Shown: positions 37,735-46,326, numbered from the stretch's first letter. The stretch: DNA of 64,000 nucleotides from Hyphomicrobiales bacterium (GCA_900473745.1 UCMW01000005.1:358-64357); one strand, 5' to 3'. The notes: generated by a model not told the origin, from the sequence alone. Program-made: numbers and translations.

Positions 37735-38676
37735 ATGTCGGATCTGAGCAGCGCCCGCGTCGAAGCCTTTCTGGAAATGCTGAGCGCCGAGCGCGGGGCA
37801 GCCGAAAACACGCTCGTCTCCTATCAGCGCGATCTCGACGATCTCTCGGACTTCCTTTCGGGCCGCAAGGTGAGCCTGGGTTTGGCGACACGGGAAGACC
37901 TCTCGGCCTACCTCTCCGATCTGTCCAAACGCGGGTTCATGCCGACGTCCCAGGCGAGGCGGCTTTCCGCCATGCGGCAATTCTACAAGTTTCTCTATGC
38001 GGAAGGCCTGCGCGGCGACGATCCGACAGCGATCCTCGACGCCCCGAAGAAGGCTCGCTCCCTGCCCAAGGTGCTGACGGTGGAGGACGTGACGGGCCTG
38101 CTGTCGCTCGCCGAAGAGGAGGCGAAACTGGAGGGGTCGGAACAGCCGGTGCGGATCCGCCGGCTCGCCCTTCTCGAACTGCTCTATGCCACCGGCATGC
38201 GCGTGAGCGAACTCGTCTCGCTTCCGGTGAAGGTGCTCTCCCAGGAGGGGCGCTTTCTGCTGGTGCGGGGCAAGGGCAACAAGGAAAGGCTGGTGCCGCT
38301 GTCGCGAACGGCGATCGAGGCGCTGGCACGCTATGGCGCGGTCCGGAACGCCGATCCTGTCCAGGCCGAGAGCCCCTTTCTCTTCCCCTCCGCGAGCAAG
38401 GAAGGTTATCTCCCCCGCCAGGTCTTTGCCCGCGAATTGAAGGATCTCGCGATCCGGGCAGGGCTTTCCGCCGATGCCGTGTCTCCGCATGTGCTCAGGC
38501 ATGCCTTTGCCAGCCACCTCCTGGGCAACGGCGCCGACCTCCGCGCCGTGCAGGAACTGCTCGGCCACAGCGACATTTCAACGACACAAATCTACACGCA
38601 TGTGCTCGACGAGCGCCTGCAGCACCTGGTGCATACGCATCACCCCCTTGCAAAACAGGCCAAAAACCCCGATTAG
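37735..38676 (+). CDS. xerD: Site-specific tyrosine recombinase XerD
   Basis: The 313-residue recombinase resolves chromosome dimers at dif together with XerC and FtsK. The catalytic residues are all present: Arg156 (GMRVSEL), Lys180 ([11 protein letters not shown]), His252 and Arg255 (HVLRHAF), His278 ([10 protein letters not shown]) and Tyr287. The N-terminal SAM-like core-binding domain covers residues 1-100. It sits in a core-gene context (aroK, accA), so it is the housekeeping enzyme and not an integrase of a mobile element. Confidence 0.95.
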   Translation: MSDLSSARVEAFLEMLSAERGAAENTLVSYQRDLDDLSDFLSGRKVSLGLATREDLSAYLSDLSKRGFMPTSQARRLSAMRQFYKFLYAEGLRGDDPTAILDAPKKARSLPKVLTVEDVTGLLSLAEEEAKLEGSEQPVRIRRLALLELLYATGMRVSELVSLPVKVLSQEGRFLLVRGKGNKERLVPLSRTAIEALARYGAVRNADPVQAESPFLFPSASKEGYLPRQVFARELKDLAIRAGLSADAVSPHVLRHAFASHLLGNGADLRAVQELLGHSDISTTQIYTHVLDERLQHLVHTHHPLAKQAKNPD

Positions 38677-38739
38677 GACCGGCAAAGCCGGTTCCCTGCG
38701 GGCGGCGAGCGCCAGGAACGAACGATCGGAACGGAGTTC

Positions 38740-39693
38740 ATGCACAACTATCTCGACTTCGAAAAACCCATCTCCGACCTCGAGGCCAAGATCCGCGACC
38801 TGAAGAAGATCGCGGAAGAGGACGAGAGCATCGACACCTCCGAAGAGATCAGCCGGCTGGAAAGCCGCGTCGAAGAGGCGATGGTGGAGATCTATTCGAA
38901 GCTCAACGCCTGGCAGAAGACGCAGGTCGCGCGCCATCCGCAGCGTCCGCATTTCGTCGATTATGCCGAAGCGCTGTTCACCGAATTCACGCCGCTGGCC
39001 GGTGACCGAAAATTTGCCGAGGACGCCGCCATCCAGGCCGGCCTCGCCCGCTTCCGCGGCCAGCCCGTCGCCGTGATCGGCCAGGAAAAGGGCAACGACA
39101 CCAAGTCTCGTATCAAGCACAACTTCGGCAGCCCGCGCCCCGAAGGCTATCGCAAGGCGATCCGCGTGATGGAAATGGCCGACCGCTTCGGCCTGCCTGT
39201 CATCACCCTGATCGACACGGCAGGCGCCTATCCGGGTGTCGGCGCAGAAGAACGCGGCCAGGCGGAAGCGATTGCCCGCTCCACTGAGATGTGCCTCGGC
39301 CTCAAGGTGCCGATGGTCTCCGTCGTCATCGGCGAAGGCGGCTCGGGCGGCGCGATCGCGATCGCAACCGGCAACCGCGTCTACATGCTGGAACACGCGA
39401 TCTATTCGGTCATCTCGCCGGAAGGTGCAGCCTCGATCCTCTGGCGCGATTCCACCCGTGCCAAGGAAGCTGCGACCAACATGAAGATCACCGCGGAAGA
39501 CCTGAAGGGTCTTGGCATCATCGACTCCATCATTCCGGAGCCCGTTGGCGGCGCACATCGTGCGCCCGACCGGGTGATCGGCATGACCGGCGACGTGATC
39601 GCCAGTGCGCTGGCGGAACTGACCCCGCTGCCGGGTGACAAGCTGCGCTCGGATCGCCGCCAGAAATTCCTCGACATCGGCCGGAATCTCTAA
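38740..39693 (+). CDS. accA: Acetyl-CoA carboxylase carboxyltransferase subunit alpha
   Basis: The 317-residue protein is the alpha part of the carboxyltransferase that makes malonyl-CoA for fatty acid synthesis. It begins [16 protein letters not shown], has the helical N-terminal region and then the crotonase-like core with [21 protein letters not shown] and [18 protein letters not shown]. The length matches AccA of alphaproteobacteria. accD is not in the window. A TCCGCCGCT/AGCGGCGGA hairpin follows 35 bases after the stop. Confidence 0.97.
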   Translation: MHNYLDFEKPISDLEAKIRDLKKIAEEDESIDTSEEISRLESRVEEAMVEIYSKLNAWQKTQVARHPQRPHFVDYAEALFTEFTPLAGDRKFAEDAAIQAGLARFRGQPVAVIGQEKGNDTKSRIKHNFGSPRPEGYRKAIRVMEMADRFGLPVITLIDTAGAYPGVGAEERGQAEAIARSTEMCLGLKVPMVSVVIGEGGSGGAIAIATGNRVYMLEHAIYSVISPEGAASILWRDSTRAKEAATNMKITAEDLKGLGIIDSIIPEPVGGAHRAPDRVIGMTGDVIASALAELTPLPGDKLRSDRRQKFLDIGRNL

Positions 39694-39728
39694 GCTTTCC
39701 GGAGCATTTTGTGGCCTTTCGCCATCAC

Positions 39729-39756
39729 TCCGCCGCTTTGCAAGACTAGCGGCGGA
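39729..39756. other. Hairpin downstream of accA
   Basis: TCCGCCGCT (39729-39737) pairs with AGCGGCGGA (39748-39756) around a ten-base loop. No T-run follows on the plus strand. It could be a Rho-dependent 3' stabiliser or a weak terminator. Confidence 0.45.
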
Positions 39757-39874
39757 AAACAAATGGCGAAATCGGCCGTCATTAGTTTATAATTTGTGAA
39801 GAAAGCAGTTCTAAACTACGCCTGACCGGCTCACTGCGAGCCACAACACTCGACCTTGGAAAGAGCGTTTGCGC

Positions 39875-41122
39875 ATGCGCTTGACATCGACGGCCCTGGT
39901 TCTGGTTTTCGCCGCCGCCCTGGCAGGCTGCAACGACACGTTGGAAAGTGCGGCCTATGATACGCCGAAGGTTTCCAACAAGGTCGCGCAGCCGCTGCCG
40001 GCACGCCTGATCGCCGAAATCCAGAAGAAGGGCATGGATCGCAATTCGCCGATCATGATCCGGATCTTCAAGGAAGAGGGCAAGCTCGAAGTCTGGAAGG
40101 CCAAGACCAACAACCGCTTCGACAAGGTCGTGGAATACGACATCTGTGCCTGGTCGGGTCGTCTCGGCCCCAAGGTGAAGGAAGGCGACCGGCAGGCGCC
40201 GGAAGGCTTCTATCCGCTGACGCCATATCACCTGAACCCTAATTCCAAGTATTTCCTCGCGATCAATACCGGCTATCCGAACCAGTTCGACCGCGCCAAT
40301 GGCCGCAGCGGATCCAATCTGATGATCCATGGCGCCTGCTCGTCCTCGGGCTGCTACTCGATGACCGATGCGCAGATGCTGGAAATCTATGCCTTCGCGC
40401 GCGACGCCTTCAAGGGCGGTCAGCAGGCGGTTCAACTGCAGGCCTTCCCCTTCCGCATGACAGCGGAAAACATGGCGCGCCACCGCCACAGCCAGCATTA
40501 CGACTTCTGGAAAACATTGAAGGTCGGCTACGACCACTTCGAAGTGACCAAGCGTCCGCCGGAGGTGAATGTCTGCGAAAAGAAATACGTCTTCAACCAG
40601 ACCGCCCCTGCCGGCTCGAGCTTCAATCCGCAGGGCGCCTGCCCTCCGATCAGCACGCCCCCAGCCCTCTCGGTGGCCCTGAACGGCTATAACGAGGCCT
40701 ATGACGTCGCCTATTCCAAGGCAATGAAGAAATACGACGGCAAGATCTGGTACGATCCGACCGAGGCCGAGCGCAAGGCGCTTGTGGCTGACCTTCGCAA
40801 GTCACGCTCGCACGATCTCGCTTTTGCGCCGACGGGTTCGGCCCTGAAGGCCGGCAAGCTGCTCGATATCGACGATGTTGGCCAGGCCGCACCACCGGCC
40901 GCCAATGGCACCGCTGCCGTCAATCAGATGGCCACCAACCCGAACGGTGACCCACAGGTTCAGGCAACACAGACCGCGCCGACCACCCCTACCGCCACGG
41001 CAGCGGCGCCGGCAACAACCGTCATCCCCGTTCCGCAGCCGAACCCGCTCACCCCTGCACCGCAGACGGCACAGGCGACTCCCGAAGCCGCAGCGAAGAA
41101 GCCTTTCTGGAAGCTCTGGTAA
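39875..41122 (+). CDS. YkuD-type L,D-transpeptidase lipoprotein
   Basis: The 415-residue precursor has a lipobox (LAGC, Cys19) and a YkuD catalytic domain ending in IHGACSSSGCYSM, with His152 and Cys160 as the expected active-site pair. Such enzymes make 3-3 crosslinks or attach lipoproteins to peptidoglycan. A Pro/Ala/Thr-rich tail (about residues 330-410) follows. ATG 39875 is used; a TTG two codons upstream (39869) has better spacing to GGAAAG and is an alternative. TusA starts four bases past the stop. Confidence 0.87.
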   Translation: MRLTSTALVLVFAAALAGCNDTLESAAYDTPKVSNKVAQPLPARLIAEIQKKGMDRNSPIMIRIFKEEGKLEVWKAKTNNRFDKVVEYDICAWSGRLGPKVKEGDRQAPEGFYPLTPYHLNPNSKYFLAINTGYPNQFDRANGRSGSNLMIHGACSSSGCYSMTDAQMLEIYAFARDAFKGGQQAVQLQAFPFRMTAENMARHRHSQHYDFWKTLKVGYDHFEVTKRPPEVNVCEKKYVFNQTAPAGSSFNPQGACPPISTPPALSVALNGYNEAYDVAYSKAMKKYDGKIWYDPTEAERKALVADLRKSRSHDLAFAPTGSALKAGKLLDIDDVGQAAPPAANGTAAVNQMATNPNGDPQVQATQTAPTTPTATAAAPATTVIPVPQPNPLTPAPQTAQATPEAAAKKPFWKLW

Positions 41123-41126
41123 GAGC

Positions 41127-41369
41127 ATGCCCGAGGCGCCGACATACGATTTGAGGGGGCTGAAATGCCCCCTTCCCGTTTTGAAGACGCGCCGCCGCAT
41201 GGCCGATTTGGAACCGGGCGACGAATTGATCGTCGAGACGACCGATCCGCTCGCCGGCATCGACATCCCGCATTTCTGTAAAGAAGACGGTCACGAATTG
41301 CTGACGCAAGAGCGGCTGGACAACAGCGGCCACCGCTTTCATATCCGCAAGGGCGGAGATCGGGACTGA
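41127..41369 (+). CDS. TusA-family sulfur carrier protein
   Basis: The 80-residue protein has the TusA motif CPLPVLKTRR with the sulfur-carrying Cys14 and the typical LIVETTDPLAGIDIPHFCKEDGHEL block. TusA proteins pass persulfide sulfur to tRNA thiolation, molybdenum cofactor or other routes. The frame is open much further upstream but only as a mirror of the preceding gene; ATG 41127 with the AAGAGC context is the family start. It abuts the next gene tail to tail without a single base between the stops. Confidence 0.88.
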   Translation: MPEAPTYDLRGLKCPLPVLKTRRRMADLEPGDELIVETTDPLAGIDIPHFCKEDGHELLTQERLDNSGHRFHIRKGGDRD

Positions 41370-42524
41370 CTAGAACTTGAAGCCCGGGATCGACAGCGGA
41401 TTGTCCATCATCGCCGCACGATCCGGTCGGTCGATCGCGACCTTGCCGGTAAATGCACCGAACAGATCCCGCACATAGCTCTCCGACAGATCCCTGGTGA
41501 TCAGCACCAGCCGCGTCTTGCGGTCCGACCCTTCCGGCCATGCCGGCAGGCGAACCGGCGGATGGAAGATCGACTGGACGCCATGCAGCACCAGCGGCTT
41601 GTCGGGCCGGTCGGTGAGCGCCACGATGGCCTTCATCCGGAGCAGCTTTTCGCCGTGCGTGGAGCGCAGGAGATCGATGAACATGTTGATCGCCATCGGG
41701 TCAATCGGCTCGTCATGCAGGATCGAATAGGACCGGATCGATGCGCCGTGGCGGTTCACGTCGTGAGCATGGTGATGGTGATCATGGCCATGATGATGGC
41801 CGTGGTGCCCATGGTCGTGATGGTCATGGTGATCGTGATCGTCGGCCGCCGCCGCCATCTCGTCCTTCAGCCAGCGATCGACATCGGCGATCTTGCTTGC
41901 GGGATCGTAGAGGCCGTTGACCAGCATGGCAGCAGAGCCGGCATCCTCGGCGTCTCCGTCGGTGATCGCCGCACGCGAATTGAGCGACCGCAGACGCTGG
42001 GTGAGCGCCAAGATCGTCGCCTCGTCGGCCAGCGTCTTCTTGGTCAGGATCAATCGGTCGGCCACCGCCACCTGCTTGTAGGCTTCCGGATAGGTGTCGA
42101 TGGTCGAGAGCCCGTTCACCGCATCGACGACGGTCACGACGCCATCGAGGTCGAAATGCTGGGCGATCGAGGGATGCCCCATGACCGACTGCATGACGGG
42201 AGCCGGATCTGCGAGCCCGGTCGTTTCGATGACCACCCGCGACAGGGGCTTGATCTTGCCCGTCTGCATGCCGTCGATCAGCTCGGCCAGCGTATCGACC
42301 AGTTCGCCGCGCACAGTGCAGCAGAGGCAACCGTCGGAAAGCTCGACCACGGCGTCATTGGAGGCCTCGACCAGAAGGTGATCGATGCCCACTTCGCCGA
42401 ACTCGTTGATGATGACGGCCGCGTCCTTCATCTCGGGATCCTTGAGGAGCCGATTGAGGAGCGTCGACTTGCCCGCACCGAGGAAGCCGGTGAGGATGGA
42501 AACGGGAATGCGGGACTGGCTCAT
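41370..42524 (-). CDS. CobW/COG0523-type GTPase, His-rich
   Basis: The 384-residue protein is a G3E GTPase of the COG0523 group, which supplies metals to enzymes or acts in zinc homeostasis. The P-loop GFLGAGKST is at 13-21 and the metal-binding GCLCC cluster at 65-69 (Cys66, 68, 69). A striking His/Asp-rich loop (about residues 229-255, units such as DHDHHDHHDHG) joins the two domains and could bind zinc or nickel. A CobW C-terminal domain ends the protein. It lies nine bases after the D-Ala-D-Ala carboxypeptidase gene and 15 kb from cobST, so its metal is not settled. Confidence 0.9.
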   Translation of the reverse strand: MSQSRIPVSILTGFLGAGKSTLLNRLLKDPEMKDAAVIINEFGEVGIDHLLVEASNDAVVELSDGCLCCTVRGELVDTLAELIDGMQTGKIKPLSRVVIETTGLADPAPVMQSVMGHPSIAQHFDLDGVVTVVDAVNGLSTIDTYPEAYKQVAVADRLILTKKTLADEATILALTQRLRSLNSRAAITDGDAEDAGSAAMLVNGLYDPASKIADVDRWLKDEMAAAADDHDHHDHHDHGHHGHHHGHDHHHHAHDVNRHGASIRSYSILHDEPIDPMAINMFIDLLRSTHGEKLLRMKAIVALTDRPDKPLVLHGVQSIFHPPVRLPAWPEGSDRKTRLVLITRDLSESYVRDLFGAFTGKVAIDRPDRAAMMDNPLSIPGFKF

Positions 42525-42532
42525 GGATCAAC

Positions 42533-43645
42533 TCAGAATGTGGGACGCGGCTTCGGGATCGGCACATTGGCGATCTCGCCGATGCCGCCTCCCTTTGCCG
42601 TCTGAACGGGTTCACTGCCCGGAATGAGCCCGGCATAACTCATCGCCGGCGGTCGGCCCATCTCGCGAATATACGGCGACAGAAGTTTCATGCGGCCGGC
42701 TTCGTCGCGACCTTCGCTGCGCACCTTGCGGGCCTGCGGGTTGCAGATCGAGGCGCTGATATCGGTCACCTGGTCCTGGCCTTCGCCGTAAGGGGCGAGT
42801 TGCTCCAGCCGGTTGCCAGCAGTGGATGTCGTCAGCCCCTTCTGCAGGAGATCGGCGGAAAGGTCAGCGCGTGCACCGAGGCTGTCGGCGCCGAGCACGA
42901 CGGAGATCACGGTCCGGCCATTGCGCGTGGCGGACGACACCTGGTTGAAGCCGGATGCGCAGACATAACCGGTCTTCATGCCGTCGGCACCCGGAAAGCG
43001 GCCGACCAGAAGATTGAAGTTCGGATAGTCCTTCTTGCCCGTGGTCACGCCTTCGAGTGCGAAATAACCCGCATACTCCGGGAATTCCCGGCGAATGGTC
43101 GCCGCGAGCAGCGCCATGTCGCGGGCCGTCGTATACTGGCCCTTGCCCGGCAGCCCGTTCGGATTGACGAAGCGCGTGGAAGTCATGCCGAGCCGCTGCG
43201 CCTCCTGGTTCATCCGCTGAACGAAGGCTGGTTCACTGCCGCTCACGGTTTCCCCGATCGCGACCGCAACGTCATTGGCCGACTTGATGATCAGGAGCTT
43301 CAGCGCGCTGTCGAGCGTCAGCTTGGAGCCCGGCTTGAAATACATCTTGCTGGCCGGCTGGTCGGCGGCATGTTTGCTCATCACGACCACGGTTTCGGGC
43401 GAAAGCTCGCCCGTCCGCATCGAGCGGAAGGTCGTATAGGCCGTCATCAGCTTGGTGAGCGAGGCCGGGTACCATTTGCGGAAGGCTTCCTGATGGGCGA
43501 TGACCCGGCCGCTGCCGACATCGACGACCATCATCGGATTGGCAGCAGCAACACCTGGCAAAACCAGTGCCAACAGCGAGACGGCGACCGCCAGTCGGCG
43601 GACGGATCCGGTTGAAGACAACATGCGGGGACGTTTCGTTGACAC
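42533..43645 (-). CDS. D-alanyl-D-alanine carboxypeptidase
   Basis: The 370-residue penicillin-binding protein (PBP5/DacF type) trims peptidoglycan pentapeptides. SLTK (Ser62, Lys65), SAN (122-124) and KTG (224-226) are the three serine-penicillin-enzyme motifs. A signal peptide (VRRLAVAVSLLALVLPGVAAA) ends near residue 35. I use GTG 43645, which has an AGAGGA ribosome site; ATG 43624 is an alternative, and the frame is open to 43717. A 130-residue C-terminal region is Pro/Arg-rich and ends PIPKPRPTF. It heads the CobW-type gene on the same transcript. Confidence 0.92.
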   Translation of the reverse strand: MSTKRPRMLSSTGSVRRLAVAVSLLALVLPGVAAANPMMVVDVGSGRVIAHQEAFRKWYPASLTKLMTAYTTFRSMRTGELSPETVVVMSKHAADQPASKMYFKPGSKLTLDSALKLLIIKSANDVAVAIGETVSGSEPAFVQRMNQEAQRLGMTSTRFVNPNGLPGKGQYTTARDMALLAATIRREFPEYAGYFALEGVTTGKKDYPNFNLLVGRFPGADGMKTGYVCASGFNQVSSATRNGRTVISVVLGADSLGARADLSADLLQKGLTTSTAGNRLEQLAPYGEGQDQVTDISASICNPQARKVRSEGRDEAGRMKLLSPYIREMGRPPAMSYAGLIPGSEPVQTAKGGGIGEIANVPIPKPRPTF

Positions 43646-43813
43646 GACTTCGATCCTCTTGTTCGGCTGGTCACTCGCCAATACCTGGCGAAATCTTATG
43701 TAGGGAAGGAATGGCAAAGCCCATTGAATACGTCAATTGAAAGGCGCACATTCTCGGCCGACAATCGCGTGATGCGAGTTGTGCGTGACCAGGACTGAAC
43801 CCAGGACGAGAGA

Positions 43814-44977
43814 ATGCCTCTTCTGAACCGAGCCTCCGAACTCCAAACGGAGGCCACTGAATGGCGCCGCCATCTGCATGCCAATCCGGAAATCCTCTAT
43901 GACGTCGAAAACACCGCGGCCTTCGTGGAAGGAAAGCTGCGCCAATTCGGCGTAGACGAAGTCGTGACCGGCCTTGGCCGCACCGGCGTGGTGGGCATCA
44001 TCAAGGGATCGGGCGGCGAAGGCCGGACCATCGGCCTGCGCGCCGACATGGATGCGCTTCCGCTCGACGAAATCACCGGCAAGCCCTGGGCTTCGACCAT
44101 TGCGGGCCGCATGCATGCCTGCGGCCATGACGGTCACACCGCAATGTTGCTGGGCGCCGCCAAGTACCTGGCCGAAACCCGCAATTTTGCAGGCTCCGTG
44201 GCAGTCGTCTTTCAGCCGGCCGAGGAAGGCGGGCGTGGCGCGCTCGCCATGGTCGAGGACGGGATGATGGATCGCTTCGGGATCGACGAGATCTACGGCA
44301 TGCACAACATGCCCGGAAAGCCCGTCGGAACATTCGCCATCCGCAAGGGCGGCATTATGGCGGCGCCCGACAAGTTCCAGCTCAAGCTGACCGGCCTCGG
44401 CGGCCATGCGGCCGAACCGCACAACACGGCCGACACGATCGTCATCGGTGCGCAGATCGTCGGCGCACTTCAAACGATTGCTGCCCGCAACGCCAATCCG
44501 CTGCGTTCGGTCGTGGTATCCGTCACCCAGTTTCATGCCGGCACGACCCACAACATCATTCCCGAAGAGGCCTTCATCTCCGGCACCGTGCGCTCGCTGG
44601 ACGAAGGCGTGCGCGACCTGGCCGAACGCCGGATCGGCGAGATCGCCGCCGGTATCGCCTCAGCCCATGGCGCAACCATCGAATACGAGTACGAGCGCGC
44701 CTGCCCCGTCACCGTCAATCATCCCGCCGAAACCGATTACGCGGCTCGTGCCGCGATCGACGTGGTCGGAGCGGACAAGGTCGATACCGAAGTGGATCCG
44801 AGCATGGCCGGCGAAGACTTCGCCTTCATGCTCCAGTCGCGCCCCGGCGCTTACATCATGATCGGCAATGGCGAGACGGCCGGCCTGCACAATCCGGCCT
44901 ATGACTTCAATGACGAGGCGATCGCAGCAGGCATCTCTTACTGGGTCCGCCTTGCCGAACAGCGCCTCCCCCGCTGA
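43814..44977 (+). CDS. M20-family amidohydrolase (HipO-like)
   Basis: The 387-residue metallopeptidase belongs to the hippurate hydrolase/aminoacylase group. It keeps the metal motifs HACGHDGHTAML near residue 101, PAEEGGRGAL near 136 and the GHAAEPH dimerisation-domain loop near 197; the C-terminal DPSMAGEDFAFM supplies the last ligand. The substrate is probably an N-acyl amino acid or indole-3-acetyl conjugate, which cannot be told apart by sequence. It diverges from the carboxypeptidase gene. Confidence 0.92.
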   Translation: MPLLNRASELQTEATEWRRHLHANPEILYDVENTAAFVEGKLRQFGVDEVVTGLGRTGVVGIIKGSGGEGRTIGLRADMDALPLDEITGKPWASTIAGRMHACGHDGHTAMLLGAAKYLAETRNFAGSVAVVFQPAEEGGRGALAMVEDGMMDRFGIDEIYGMHNMPGKPVGTFAIRKGGIMAAPDKFQLKLTGLGGHAAEPHNTADTIVIGAQIVGALQTIAARNANPLRSVVVSVTQFHAGTTHNIIPEEAFISGTVRSLDEGVRDLAERRIGEIAAGIASAHGATIEYEYERACPVTVNHPAETDYAARAAIDVVGADKVDTEVDPSMAGEDFAFMLQSRPGAYIMIGNGETAGLHNPAYDFNDEAIAAGISYWVRLAEQRLPR

Positions 44978-45041
44978 GACCGTTTATCACCCTGCAAAAC
45001 CGCTTGGCTTGAAGCCTGTGCTTTTGTATGGAGGAAGAAGT

Positions 45042-45118
45042 GGTCCCGTAGCTCAGCAGGATAGAGCATCAGATTCCTAATCTGAGGGTCACGCGTTCGA
45101 ATCGCGTCGGGATCACCA
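45042..45118 (+). tRNA. tRNA-Arg (anticodon CCT), CCA encoded
   Basis: The 77-base gene folds into a complete cloverleaf: acceptor GGTCCCG with CGGGATC, D-stem GCTC/GAGC, anticodon stem TCAGA/TCTGA with loop TTCCTAA (anticodon CCT at 45076-45078), and T-arm ACGCG/CGCGT with TTCGAAT. Discriminator A and encoded CCA end it. Arg(CCT) tRNA genes are common integration targets, and the stress-gene block to its right begins 135 bases after it, but no repeated copy of its 3' end was seen in the window. Confidence 0.97.
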
Positions 45119-45253
45119 CTCCCTAGCTACCAAGGTCAAATCTCACCCTTGCGAATCTAGGGTTGCATCTTGGTAACAAGACGTCATCATTGTTCCTATG
45201 CCAAGCTGGCGGGTGACCACCCCTGTACGCCGGCCTCTAACGGAGGAAATGCC

Positions 45254-45478
45254 ATGGCAGGATCCCCCGGCAAGACCAATGAAGAGAATGCGATCGTAGA
45301 ACGTACCGTAAGACGGCTCTATGGGCGCTGGCAGGATGATAGGCAGGTCGAAGAGAACGCGGCCGCTCTGGTAACCCTTCTGGTAAAAAGCGGTATCCGC
45401 GACGAGGACGAACTCGTCGAACTCGCGATGATCGCCAACGGGAAGCGCTACGATCCCGCTAATGGCAGTTTTCTGTAG
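45254..45478 (+). CDS. Small unknown protein (74 residues)
   Basis: This small protein (AGSPGKTNEENAIVERTVRRLYGRWQ... ending KRYDPANGSFL) has no recognisable domain. It is charged and soluble, without a signal peptide or membrane helix. ATG 45254 has a clear GGAGGA ribosome site (45242-45247), which favours this start over the GTG-type start at 45170. It lies between the tRNA and the NepR-like gene and shows no EcfG-type promoter in the 135 bases before it. Confidence 0.62.
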   Translation: MAGSPGKTNEENAIVERTVRRLYGRWQDDRQVEENAAALVTLLVKSGIRDEDELVELAMIANGKRYDPANGSFL

Positions 45479-45573
45479 CCCTCACAACGGCGATCGGCTT
45501 AACCGACTGCCGCGATCAGAGTATGCTCGCGCACGAAGATGACCGCCCTCGGGTAAATGACCGGTCCTGACCG

Positions 45574-45762
45574 TCAAGAACTCGTTTCGACGCTCGCTGT
45601 CTTTTCCTCAAGCGCGACCTGCAATTCTTGCGCAAGCTTCACAAGATGCCCAGGCACGGCCTCCCGGCGCATCTCCTCCATCAGGAAATCAAGCTTGTCT
45701 CGAACGATCCCGCCCGTGCGGTCGCGGCGAGCCTCCATGGATGTAGGTTTCGATTTTTCCAT
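45574..45762 (-). CDS. NepR-like anti-sigma protein (62 residues)
   Basis: The 62-residue protein has a helical core, DKLDFLMEEMRREAVPGHLVKLAQELQ, which follows the NepR pattern (helix, then E-x-V/I-P-x-x-L-x-x-L). NepR binds EcfG sigma factors and is removed by phosphorylated PhyR. An excellent GGAGG ribosome site 8 bases ahead supports ATG 45762. An EcfG-type sigma gene lies 1 kb away, which makes the assignment likely, but the likeness rests on one helix and should be tested. It sits 118 bases after the neighbour on the same strand, and may share its EcfG-type promoters. No PhyR is present in the window. Confidence 0.6.
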   Translation of the reverse strand: MEKSKPTSMEARRDRTGGIVRDKLDFLMEEMRREAVPGHLVKLAQELQVALEEKTASVETSS

Positions 45763-45880
45763 TCGGGCCTCCGACTTGATGCTTCCGGCGGACCATTCAC
45801 GCATGTTCCGCCATAAATCTCAGTACGACGATTGGTTTGGGTCGGATCAGCATGAATGCTGCCCGAATTCGATGTCCGTT

Positions 45881-46213
45881 CTAGGTCACGCTTTCTTCGA
45901 CCTCGGGGAAGGTCGTAACCAGCGCGTCCCGGTTGTCGTAGTCGACCGCCTCGGCCTGCAGTACCACGCTGATGCTGTCGGATACATCCACCGGACCGTC
46001 GTGTTCGATCTCGATACGGTCTCCCGAAGACAGCACGAGCGTTGCCCGCGATTGGAAGCCCTGTCGGATCAGCCAATCGCGCGGAGCCTGCATTTCAACA
46101 GTGGCGCGATAGATCGAACCAAGGCGCTCCACGGCGACGTGATAGGTCATCGGCGACAGACGCTCACCGATCAGCAATTGGCCCTGGCCATCGACATTCT
46201 GCACGTGCGTCAT
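45881..46213 (-). CDS. Small conserved protein under EcfG-type promoters (110 residues)
   Basis: The protein is 110 residues: an N-terminal THVQNVDGQGQLLIGERLSPMTYHVAVER and a centre with YRATVEMQAPRDWLIRQGFQSRATLVLSSGDRIEIEHDG, apparently all-beta, ending in acidic DNRDALVTTFPEVEE. No signal peptide or known domain is seen. It is soluble and probably cytosolic. Two GGAAC-N16-GGTT sites lie ahead (46302-46326 and 46251-46275). It is followed on the same strand by the NepR-like gene. A PRC- or PilZ-like fold is possible, but I found no diagnostic motif. Confidence 0.7.
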   Translation of the reverse strand: MTHVQNVDGQGQLLIGERLSPMTYHVAVERLGSIYRATVEMQAPRDWLIRQGFQSRATLVLSSGDRIEIEHDGPVDVSDSISVVLQAEAVDYDNRDALVTTFPEVEESVT

Positions 46214-46250
46214 GGATCTTTTGCTCCGCTGGGACTTGTGTATGGCAGGA

Positions 46251-46275
46251 AACCCGCCATCCCGGGCATGGTTCC
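46251..46275 (-). promoter_or_regulatory. EcfG-type promoter P2 of the 110-residue protein gene
   Basis: On the minus strand GGAAC (46275-46271) is followed by 16 bases and GGTT (46254-46251), the known EcfG -35/-10 pattern. Expected start of transcription is near 46244, about 31 bases ahead of the ATG at 46213. It is the proximal of two tandem sites. Confidence 0.6.
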
Positions 46276-46299
46276 ACTCGAAAAAGTGGTGGAGGCCCG

Positions 46300-46324
46300 G
46301 GAACCACAGGCAGGGCGAGGCGTT
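46300..46324 (+). promoter_or_regulatory. EcfG-type promoter of the 87-residue protein gene (overlaps opposite-strand promoter)
   Basis: GGAAC (46300-46304) and CGTT (46321-46324) stand 16 bases apart on the plus strand, matching the EcfG consensus exactly. The expected start is near 46331, about 38 bases ahead of ATG 46369. The same bases form the promoter in the other direction: this -35 overlaps the minus-strand -10 and this -10 overlaps the minus-strand -35. Confidence 0.72.
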
Positions 46325-46326
46325 CC
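46302..46326 (-). promoter_or_regulatory. EcfG-type promoter P1 of the 110-residue protein gene
   Basis: On the minus strand GGAAC (46326-46322), 16 bases, then GGTT (46305-46302). It is interleaved with the plus-strand EcfG-type promoter at 46300-46324, so only one polymerase could occupy the site at a time. Confidence 0.65.

Noticed and set aside
37547..37747. 66-residue frame before xerD
   Set aside because: The 50-residue frame at 37569 has a membrane helix and conserved tail; this one has neither.
45042..45118. Integrated element at tRNA-Arg
   Set aside because: No integrase next to it and no repeat of the tRNA 3' end noticed to the right within the window; only a full genome comparison can decide.
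45119..45253. EcfG promoter ahead of the 74-residue gene
   Set aside because: The only GGAAC is on the minus strand and its nearest GTT is 14 bases away, off the required spacing.
45763..45880. Own EcfG promoter for the NepR-like gene
   Set aside because: A GGAAC lies here on the minus strand, but 16 bases on the sequence is CCGG, without GTT.
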